Positions 14,682 through 20,818 of a stretch of 24,485 nucleotides of DNA are shown piece by piece. Within the stretch, counting starts at the first letter, position 1; each line of letters begins with the position of its first letter. The notes beneath the pieces are model-generated. The model saw nothing but the letters and a program-made list of their open reading frames with translations, did not search any database and was not told where the DNA came from. The DNA comes from DASZHC01 sp035938215 (lineage in GTDB: Bacteria; Verrucomicrobiota; Verrucomicrobiia; Chthoniobacterales; JAFAMB01), in contig DASZHC010000241.1 in assembly GCA_035938215.1 (NCBI GenBank), positions 1-24,485 of the forward strand, given 5' to 3'. The position numbers were made by a program, and so were the translations under genes.

Positions 14682-15452
14682 TCACTTGGAAATCAGCGCC
14701 TGCCAATCATTATCTGATTCCACAGACACGGCTCCATTTTCAAGCGCCCATTTTTCAAACCCAGGCGGTGCGTTCCTGATTCCACGGATGTTCGCCAATT
14801 TGATGTCCAAGATCTTTTCCCACTTGCAGTCACGCAAATCAGCGGTGCGTAAATCCGCTTTTGAAAGATTAGCCTCCTCAAGATGCGAATCGCTTAGATC
14901 CGCTCCATTCAGATCTGCATCCTCCAGAGACGCTTTTCGCAAGTCGGTCGAGCGAAAATCCGCCCCGCGAAAATTTGCGGAACTCAGGTCGGCATATTCC
15001 AGTCGAGACTTGCTGAAATTTCCCCTGCGAACGTCTGCGCCCCGGAAATTTGCGCGAAGCAGGTCGGCGCCCCTGAGATCAATTCCCTGAAGAAAAGCGT
15101 CGCTCACATCCACTCCAACCAGTGGCACGCCGTCCGCATGCAGCTCTTCGAGGGCATCGATTCTTCCTCCACTGCCACCTTTCGATTGCGCCGAATTGAT
15201 AACCTGCCAGGCCTGATAATGCTTTTGCTTCAGTCGATCGCCGCTCTCCGAAAAATAAGAAATTACCGCGAGCAGCAACGAGAGGGTACCAAGGTACTCC
15301 AGTACTTCGAGAAAGGCCCAACCGCTAAGCCAATAGGCTATCCACATCAACGCCCATTCAATTCGATAGAAAGGAACCACCCACGGATATTTCGCCCGGC
15401 TGCGAACGAGGGACCAGTTTTCCGGCCGTGTCCGATGCTTAAGAACCGTCAT
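14682..15452 (-). CDS. Membrane-anchored pentapeptide-repeat protein
   Basis: 256 residues. Two hydrophobic segments lie at ~29-45 and ~50-67 (EWALMWIAYWLSGWAFLEVL, then LGTLSLLLAVISYF). A conserved-looking linker follows (KQKHYQAWQVINSAQSKGG, then GRIDALEELHADGVPLVGVD). Residues ~118-205 hold about 17 consecutive A(D/N)LxX pentapeptides, for example GADLL, RANFR, GADVR, YADLS and SANFR, forming a right-handed quadrilateral beta-helix. The last ~45 residues are non-repetitive (PPGFEKWALENGAV). Such helices act as scaffolds or DNA mimics, but the membrane anchor argues for a membrane-associated scaffold here. It lies between the two family-A repeats, upstream of the six-helix protein. Confidence 0.92.
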   Translation of the reverse strand: MTVLKHRTRPENWSLVRSRAKYPWVVPFYRIEWALMWIAYWLSGWAFLEVLEYLGTLSLLLAVISYFSESGDRLKQKHYQAWQVINSAQSKGGSGGRIDALEELHADGVPLVGVDVSDAFLQGIDLRGADLLRANFRGADVRRGNFSKSRLEYADLSSANFRGADFRSTDLRKASLEDADLNGADLSDSHLEEANLSKADLRTADLRDCKWEKILDIKLANIRGIRNAPPGFEKWALENGAVSVESDNDWQALISK

Positions 15453-15525
15453 TTGTTTTATAGCATCGGAAACAGGTCTGTTTTTTTAAAGCAAATCTCG
15501 CGCGGCGACCATCGCGCGATGCACT

Positions 15526-15691
15526 AGTGCACCGTCTCCTAAATCCCTTGGGTTTCGCCGCAGGTCAGTTGGCTGTTTTTCAAGGCGCGAGCGAAGCGCC
15601 GCTATCTGAAGCATAACGGTCGAGCGAGCAACGCAGAAAAACAGCCAACTGACTTCCGGCAAAATATATCCTATTTCGGGGACAGGACACT
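15526..15691. repeat. Palindromic repeat family A, copy 2 (hybrid ends)
   Basis: A ~166-bp element. The left end agtgcaccgtctcctaaatc matches copy 1. The right end, in reverse complement, is agtgtcctgtccccgaaat, a different but similarly shaped arm. An internal perfect inverted repeat, tcagttggctgttttt (15565-15580) and its complement (15637-15652), forms a long stem. The left junction is the palindrome gcactagtgc (15521-15530). The right end supplies part of the stop codon of the adjacent small ORF. Confidence 0.8.
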
Positions 15692-15893
15692 AGTCCTCGA
15701 TGATAACCGTGGGTCCGGGATAGAAGCCCCAATAACCGGGATGCCAGCACCCGGCATACCAGTAGCCATGGTGCCAGCAGCGTTGATGCCAATACACGTG
15801 ACGACGGTAGTAGCCCCAATACGCTTCGGCTTTCTGAGACAGAGGTAATAAGACCCCGCCAACGGCGATCAGTGACAGGATGAATTTTTTTTT
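15690..15893 (-). CDS. Small secreted Tyr/Trp/His-rich protein, start codon not found
   Basis: A 67-residue open frame reading KKKFILSLIAVGGVLLPLSQ, KAEAYWGYY and then a tail rich in Trp, Tyr, His and Gly (WHHGYWYAGCW, HPGYWGFYPGP), ending VIIED. The first ~24 residues are a convincing signal peptide cut near AEA. No ATG, GTG or TTG occurs in frame back to the TGA at 15954-15956. The position where ATG would be expected is CTA (15894-15896), next to a run of ten A's on the coding strand. Either a CTG start (15926-15928 or 15930-15932) is used, or the gene has lost its start. The TAG stop is formed at the junction with repeat copy 2. Similar aromatic/His-rich small exported proteins exist, function unknown. 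Confidence 0.5.
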   Translation of the reverse strand, partial: KKKFILSLIAVGGVLLPLSQKAEAYWGYYRRHVYWHQRCWHHGYWYAGCWHPGYWGFYPGPTVIIED

Positions 15894-16127
15894 TAGAGTG
15901 AGTGTGTTCGTTGCTTCATTCGCCAGATTCAGCTCTGTAACAAGTTGGTCTGGTCATCCTGGGAATTGAGCATCGGCTATGCCAACGGAGGCTTACGAAC
16001 TTTTTCCTCGCGCGGCTGGGGCCAAAACGGCATCTCACGCTTAGCTCCTTTCCCAATATTGACATTTGGCAGTCCCGCTCCCGAGGCAGCGTTCTCCTTC
16101 GGGCCTCCGGTCTCGGTGGCGAATCTG

Positions 16128-16736
16128 TTACCTTTTGGCAAATAGGTCCCAACGATTTCCCCACTTTTGCCTGAAGACAAATTCTTCAAGCGGCTTACGC
16201 GGGCGCCGATCGGCATCTCTTTCCTGCAGTTGCTGAGGGAACCCCTCCGGATCACCAAGATACCCGATAGCGATCGCAGTCATCGGCTCATAAGCCTCGG
16301 GTATCGCGTAGAGTTCGCGCGCTTTGTCAGGCAAAATCCCGATCATCTGGTGAACATAAAGACCGTGTGCAGTCGCTTCCAACGCGAGATTGGCACCAGC
16401 CGCACCCAGGTCGTGGACAGCCGCGCGGTTTGGCTTGTTATTGCGCGAAAAATTGAGGCTCGCAATTCCCAGAGCCAAAACCGGAGCACTGGCCGCCCAG
16501 CGCTGATTCGCTTCGACCAGACACGAAACCAAGCGCTCGAACTCTTCGTTTTCTTCCTGCCTCGCGACGATGTAGTTCCAGGGTTGCTCATTATACGAGG
16601 ATGCCGCCCAGCGCGCCGCCTCGAATAAGGAACAAAGGTCCTCGTTGCTGACCTTGTTTTTGGAAAAACAATAAGGACTCCACCGCCTGGCTGTCAGGTC
16701 GTTGATAGGGTGATCAGTCTCCGCGCGCTTAATCAT
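16128..16736 (-). CDS. Nitroreductase family protein
   Basis: 202 residues from ATG 16736, which is preceded by GGAGG at 7 nt; this ribosome site decides against the upstream TTG at 16769. FMN-binding landmarks: RRWSPYCFSKNKVS near the N-terminus (the R-R/S-P-R like segment), FEAARWAASSYNEQPWNYIV (~38-57, the cofactor-contacting SS.N.QPW motif), GAAGANLALEATAHGLYVHQM (~110-130), and a glycine-containing AIGYLGDPE near the C-terminus. These enzymes use NAD(P)H and FMN to reduce nitro groups, quinones or enones; the physiological substrate is unknown. It stands alone, with the small secreted ORF downstream and a ~400 bp spacer upstream. Confidence 0.92.
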   Translation of the reverse strand: MIKRAETDHPINDLTARRWSPYCFSKNKVSNEDLCSLFEAARWAASSYNEQPWNYIVARQEENEEFERLVSCLVEANQRWAASAPVLALGIASLNFSRNNKPNRAAVHDLGAAGANLALEATAHGLYVHQMIGILPDKARELYAIPEAYEPMTAIAIGYLGDPEGFPQQLQERDADRRPRKPLEEFVFRQKWGNRWDLFAKR

Positions 16737-17132
16737 CCCCAATCCTCCGAGCTTTGCTTTCAATTGCAAGCGGGAGAACGCCCGAATCGAGCACCTTTCG
16801 AAAGGAACAAGGCTGTGAATAAGCTGTGAAGAAGTGTTACGGATCCACCGACGACGACGGAAAAACGGCCACTGCTAAAGTTAACACCTCAACAGTTTTT
16901 CGAGTCTAATTCCGGCAATGCGCATCACCGCATCTTCTCTCTACGCAACCCGGTGCACAAAGTGAATAACTTCTTCGCTGCGTCTAAAACCGCGTAAAAT
17001 TATTTCAGTTCTGCTGAGCATAGTCGTCTACCGGAAGCTGAGGCAAGAAAAAAACTGAAAAATCTGTGATTTACAAATTTTACTGGAATTTCCGTAATCT
17101 AGTTCACTTGGCCTGAAGCTTCTCACAGGCCT
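16737..17132. other. Intergenic spacer, nitroreductase to truncated DUF5069 gene
   Basis: About 400 bp with no supportable gene. The right half (~16990-17100) is AT-rich with runs of A and T. It must hold the nitroreductase promoter, but no clear -35/-10 pair stands out. A weak 6-bp stem (ggcctg / caggcc, 17109-17130) lies just past the stop of the DUF5069 remnant on its strand. Confidence 0.5.
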
Positions 17133-17450
17133 CTACCGTGACACCTGCTCGAAGACCTGCCCACATAAAGCGCTAATGAAATCGAACATCGTCCAAAGAG
17201 CCTCGAACGGCATGCCAGCCTGGTGCAGGCGAAAATGGAGCCGCTTCGTATATTCATCCCGCCAGCATCGCTTAGAAAGATAGGCATTCCAGATTTCGAC
17301 TTCTTCATCGGAGGGCTTGCGACCGTTCGACAGCGCCCATTCGAATATTTCTTCATCCGTGTACCCGCTCAATGCTCGCTCCTGAAGACCAGAATAGTCG
17401 ATGCTAAGAAAACGGCAGCAAAGCCCATCAAATCCATTTGGGATTCGCAT
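17133..17450 (-). CDS. DUF5069 family protein, probably N-terminally truncated
   Basis: 105 residues from ATG 17450. The sequence FDGLCCRFLSIDYSGLQERA, then GYTDEEIFEWALSNGRKPSD, EEVEIWNAYLSKRCWRDE and TMFDFISA fits the middle and C-terminal part of DUF5069 proteins, which are frequent in Verrucomicrobiota (family recall, not searched). Full members are around 140-150 residues and begin with ~40 residues that are absent here. The frame starts right where the family-C repeat ends on this strand (17452), so the 5' part appears lost at the repeat. The remaining ATG may be fortuitous. The function of DUF5069 is unknown. Confidence 0.65.
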   Translation of the reverse strand: MRIPNGFDGLCCRFLSIDYSGLQERALSGYTDEEIFEWALSNGRKPSDEEVEIWNAYLSKRCWRDEYTKRLHFRLHQAGMPFEALWTMFDFISALCGQVFEQVSR

Positions 17451-17451
17451 A

Positions 17452-17481
17452 CGGGGTCATGTCTCAATACTCAACATTCGC
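17452..17481 (+). repeat. 30-bp repeat family C, copy 2
   Basis: Begins cggggtcatgtctcaatact. It differs from copy 1 (7035-7064) at two positions, both T to C. On the plus strand the ATG opens MSQYSTFA followed by SFFQP and a stop. On the minus strand it abuts the truncated DUF5069 frame; 60 bp further on lies the stop of the sugar permease. Confidence 0.65.
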
Positions 17482-17541
17482 TTCATTCTTTCAACCGTGA
17501 AGGCTTCGTCGATTGCGGCTGCGACGGAACCCTCCGGAAAG

Positions 17542-18417
17542 TCATTTACCTCCTCCGAGCGTAACTCCTTCAATGAAAAAGCGATGAAAGAACAAAAACA
17601 CAACTACCACCGGCAATACGACCAGACAAGAAGCCGCCATCAACAGATTGAATTGAATCCCGTGCATAGTTTTGAAGTACGTTAGCCCGAGCGAGAGAGT
17701 GTATAGTTTGTCATTGTGCAGATAAATTAGCGGTCCGAGGAAATCGTTCCACGCACCTACGCCGGCAAACAGCGCGACAACGACTAATGCAGGGCGAGCA
17801 AGCGGCAAGATAATTCGAAACATGATTTGAAATTCATTAGCTCCGTCGATTCTGGCCGCCTCAGAGATGTCGGCAGGAATCTGAAGCATAAATTGTCGCA
17901 GAAGGAACACAAAAAAGGGATTTCCGAAGAAAGTAGGAACAACTAAAGGAAGATAGGAATTGACCATCCCGACTTTGGCGAATAGCGCGAACATCGGGAC
18001 CATCGTAATGGGATTCACCGGGAACTGGATAAAAATGAAGATAGACGCGACCACAGGATAAAACAATATGTCACGACCTGGCCATTTGATTCGGGAGAAG
18101 CCGTAGGCAATTACAAAGTTCGACAATACGCTTCCTGCCATCACGAGCGCGGCATAGAGAATTGTATTTCCGAGGAAAGTAAGAAACGGAAACGTCTTTG
18201 TTGCCTGCTCAAAGTTACTCCAAACCGGGTCATGCGACCAGAGCGTGGGCGGGAATTGAGATAGTTCGTGGTCCGATTTCAAAGCCGTCACCAGCATCCA
18301 ATAAATCGGCGAGATATAGAACAGGCTCATCGCAACAAGAAAAACGCGCGACGTGAGCTGCCGAGAGATTTCTCGCCGACCAACAGGACAATGCGCCGCA
18401 TGGTTAGACGTTTTCAC
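17542..18417 (-). CDS. Carbohydrate ABC transporter permease (MalG/UgpE family)
   Basis: 291 residues, GTG start. About six transmembrane helices, starting at ~25-45 (VFLVAMSLFYISPIYWMLVT). The binding-protein-dependent transport motif is EAARIDGANEFQIMFRIILP (~187-206), the EAA loop that docks on the ATPase. The C-terminus ends in FFIEGVTLGGGK, close to the usual 'GLTAGAVKG' end of this family. It is the third gene of an importer operon, 6 nt after the first permease; the AGAGG just before its GTG overlaps that permease's stop. No ATPase gene follows, so a shared MsmK/UgpC-type ATPase encoded elsewhere is inferred. Confidence 0.93.
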   Translation of the reverse strand: MKTSNHAAHCPVGRREISRQLTSRVFLVAMSLFYISPIYWMLVTALKSDHELSQFPPTLWSHDPVWSNFEQATKTFPFLTFLGNTILYAALVMAGSVLSNFVIAYGFSRIKWPGRDILFYPVVASIFIFIQFPVNPITMVPMFALFAKVGMVNSYLPLVVPTFFGNPFFVFLLRQFMLQIPADISEAARIDGANEFQIMFRIILPLARPALVVVALFAGVGAWNDFLGPLIYLHNDKLYTLSLGLTYFKTMHGIQFNLLMAASCLVVLPVVVVFLFFHRFFIEGVTLGGGK

Positions 18418-18423
18418 TTGCCT

Positions 18424-19332
18424 CTATTCGAGATTGTAGTTGACCCAATATCTCGAGGACCAAAACGTTATTACTGCAACGGTCGCATTAATGAGGAAAA
18501 GAAGACCCGAGACCGCAGCAGCAAAGCCTACTCGGCCGTATTCGAAGGCATTCTTGTAGATATACAGGGCGGTGAACATCGTCGAATTCAGCGGTCCACC
18601 GTCTGTCATGATGTACGCGGGCACAAAAACCTGAAGGCCCAAACCGACTCCGATGATGATATCGTACAAAATCGTAGGCGTTAACAGCGGCAAGGTAATG
18701 TACCAAAATTTTCTCCAGGCCCCAGCCCCGTCTAATGAGGCGGCATCGTATAGGTGTGGGGGAATCGCTCGCAACGCAGCCAGAAAAATAAGGGCGATCT
18801 GTCCAGCTCCGAACTGCGCGACAAGCACAATTGCAAGCTTGGAAAAGCGGGTATCGCCAAGCCAGTTAATTGCTGGGATGTGCAGAAAACCGAGGATGTA
18901 ATTAAACAGACCATACCGCGGGTTGAGGATCCAAATCAGCATCATCGAAAGAGCAAAAGTCGGAGCGATGCTCGGAATATACAAGAGTGCTCGATAAGTA
19001 CTAACCTCTCGGACCCTTTGGTTCATGGCCAGAGCCAACACAATTGCCACCACGACACCCAAAGGGACAGCCAGAATTACATAGTAAAAGGTGTTGCACA
19101 GCGACGTCCAGAACAGAGAGTCATGAAAAAGTTCCTGATAATTCTTCAGCCCAATCCATTCCGGCTCCCCGAACCCGGAGTATTCGGTCATGCCTAAATG
19201 AAAGTTGGAAAACACCGGGTATGCGAGAAACAGAAAAAAACCGAATATCCAGGGACTTATGAACAGCAACCCGAGCAGCAGACTGCGTATGTCCTTCGCT
19301 ACGCCTCTGTGATGGCGTAATTTCATCGTCAT
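18424..19332 (-). CDS. Sugar ABC transporter permease (MalF/UgpA family)
   Basis: 302 residues from ATG 19332. Six transmembrane helices begin at ~14-36 (LLLGLLFISPWIFGFFLFLA). The EAA loop is seen as YDAASLDGAGAWRKFWYITL, followed by LPLLTPT. The phrase MTDGGPLNSTMFTALYIYKN is typical of this permease class. With the other permease it forms the membrane channel of a sugar importer. The frame is open back to 19440, but those 36 residues overlap the end of the solute-binding gene and contain no family match. ATG 19332 or ATG 19326 is therefore preferred, with no strong ribosome site to separate them. Confidence 0.93.
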   Translation of the reverse strand: MTMKLRHHRGVAKDIRSLLLGLLFISPWIFGFFLFLAYPVFSNFHLGMTEYSGFGEPEWIGLKNYQELFHDSLFWTSLCNTFYYVILAVPLGVVVAIVLALAMNQRVREVSTYRALLYIPSIAPTFALSMMLIWILNPRYGLFNYILGFLHIPAINWLGDTRFSKLAIVLVAQFGAGQIALIFLAALRAIPPHLYDAASLDGAGAWRKFWYITLPLLTPTILYDIIIGVGLGLQVFVPAYIMTDGGPLNSTMFTALYIYKNAFEYGRVGFAAAVSGLLFLINATVAVITFWSSRYWVNYNLE

Positions 19333-19396
19333 CAAAATTGCCGAGACGAAGCTCCACCGTAGAACACAATCGCAGTACCCCACGATTCCGGTTTTG

Positions 19397-20701
19397 CTAT
19401 TTGCAAAATCGGTCCATTTGCGGCTGAACAGCCTCGACAACCGCTTTAAGCGCCTCTTCGGGCATCTCGCTGTTAGTGATAACTGCTTCTTCAGCTTCCT
19501 TCAACTTGTCCCAGTACAGCGCCCCAACCGGAAGCGGGGGACGCGACTTTGATACGGGTAACAAGCTCAGAAAGAAGCTATACTCCGGGGCAAAAAGATC
19601 CTTGTTCTGCATTAAGGCCTTGATTGTTGGCAATGAGGCCGCTTTTTTAACCAGAAGGGTTTGCCCTTCTTCGCCGGCGACGAATCGAAGAAATTCGTAC
19701 GCAGCTTCAACATTTTTGGCGCCCTGAAGAATAGCCACGGACCAACCGCCAGACCAGGTCGATTTTAACCCATTCGGCGCCGGAATATAGGTCACGCCGT
19801 AATCGAGGTTCGGAGCAACTTCCTTCATCGTGGCAAAGATCCAGTTACCCGTAATGACAAATGCCACGCGTCCCGTAAAGAACGGCATCTGCGCGTCGGG
19901 TAACGTGCCTACGGAGGGCCATTGCCAATACGTATCGACAAAGTTTCGCGCCTTTCGTGGGTTCAACGCTTTGGCCCAGTCATACAAAAACTGGTAGCCT
20001 TTAACAACGCCGGGGTCGGTAGCTGTTAGTTTGCAATTTGCAAAGTCGAAAAAACTACCGCCAAATGCGTAGCCCCAAGTATAACCCCAGCCTTGTTCGA
20101 GCCACGGGACAAATCCGATCCGGGTGTAGGCTCCAGATGAATCTGCTTGGTTGAGCTTGAACGCAATCTCCTGGAACCGCTTTGGGTCCATCGGACCTTT
20201 TGCGGGGTCGAACTCGCTCAAGTCTATTCCAGCCTCTTTAAGGAGTTGCTTATTATAGAAAAGCACCCGTGCGTCGGTGTTCGTGGGAAGCGCATATGCC
20301 TTGTTCTGATAAAGTACTTCACGCCAGGGGCCCTCCGAATATTCCTGGCTCAGATCTTTGCTTTCCTTCTTCATCAGCGGCGTTAAGTCGACCAGCAAGC
20401 CCGTCGCGGCGCGTTGCGCAATGGTAAAGCGATCGACGACGGCGACGTCCGGACCCGCACCGCTTCGCACCGCCGTCATTAGTTTCGCAACGTCGGTTTC
20501 CGAGCCGGGAACCACCTCAACGTTGACCTTGAATTTCGGATTTTTTTGACCGAATTCCTCTGCGGCCTTTTGATAGGCATTCTTTTCATTGGCAGCGAGA
20601 GAGGAATTGAGCCAGAACTTGATTTCGGTTTGCCCATAAGCTCCTCCTGTGAACCAGAGAAAGGAGCCGATAGCAAAGAGTGTCTTGATTTGACTTTTCA
20701 T
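19397..20701 (-). CDS. Extracellular sugar-binding protein of an ABC importer
   Basis: 434 residues. A Sec signal peptide covers ~1-23 (KTLFAIGSFLWFTGGAYG), with no lipobox Cys. The mature part is a group 1 solute-binding protein: EIKFWLNSS at the first strand, NVEVVPGSETDVAKLMTAV, GAGPDVAVVDRFTIAQ (~82-97), VLFYNKQLLKEAGID (~146-160), GRVAFVITGNWIFATMKEV (~273-291) and AYEFLRFVAGEEGQ near the C-terminus. Such proteins capture oligosaccharides or glycerol-phosphodiesters in the periplasm. The neighbouring alpha-mannosidase suggests a mannose-containing ligand, which is inference. It is the first gene of the importer operon, divergent from the mannosidase. Confidence 0.93.
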   Translation of the reverse strand: MKSQIKTLFAIGSFLWFTGGAYGQTEIKFWLNSSLAANEKNAYQKAAEEFGQKNPKFKVNVEVVPGSETDVAKLMTAVRSGAGPDVAVVDRFTIAQRAATGLLVDLTPLMKKESKDLSQEYSEGPWREVLYQNKAYALPTNTDARVLFYNKQLLKEAGIDLSEFDPAKGPMDPKRFQEIAFKLNQADSSGAYTRIGFVPWLEQGWGYTWGYAFGGSFFDFANCKLTATDPGVVKGYQFLYDWAKALNPRKARNFVDTYWQWPSVGTLPDAQMPFFTGRVAFVITGNWIFATMKEVAPNLDYGVTYIPAPNGLKSTWSGGWSVAILQGAKNVEAAYEFLRFVAGEEGQTLLVKKAASLPTIKALMQNKDLFAPEYSFFLSLLPVSKSRPPLPVGALYWDKLKEAEEAVITNSEMPEEALKAVVEAVQPQMDRFCK

Positions 20702-20818
20702 TCGGAGGGAATAGGTGTCAAAAGAAGCGCAGACAAAGATCGCACCGGTCGAATGCTACACCTTTGGAGACGCCTTTTTTTTATAATACACGCTCCCTGA
20801 ATTACTCGGTCAAGGCCT
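20702..20818. promoter_or_regulatory. Divergent promoter region, sugar importer / alpha-mannosidase
   Basis: The 117 bp between the two start codons must drive both directions. A consensus -10 box TATAAT (20782-20787) faces the mannosidase and would give a leader of ~25 nt; the -35 region at the right spacing is poor, as expected for an activated or weak promoter. The overlapping TATTAT (20783-20788, minus strand) could serve the importer. No regulator gene is adjacent. Confidence 0.5.

Noticed and set aside
14134..15090. 318-residue open frame on the plus strand with Arg/Ser-rich repeats
   Set aside because: Its repeated pattern is the reverse strand of the pentapeptide repeats; it also runs through the gap and the membrane-protein gene.
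14810..15090. Tandem ~15-bp periodicity at the DNA level, CRISPR-like at first sight
   Set aside because: Fully explained by pentapeptide coding; unit length and divergence do not fit CRISPR repeats and spacers.
15977..16258. 93-residue open frame on the minus strand partly overlapping the nitroreductase
   Set aside because: Half overlaps the nitroreductase C-terminus in another frame; the rest (GEIVGTYLPKGNRF...) has no recognised motif and no ribosome site.
17482..17580. Short minus-strand frame VNDFPEGSVAAAIDEAFTVE... running into repeat copy 2 of family C
   Set aside because: It overlaps the sugar permease end, has at best a TTG start and only ~38 residues; it could be a remnant but I cannot support a gene.
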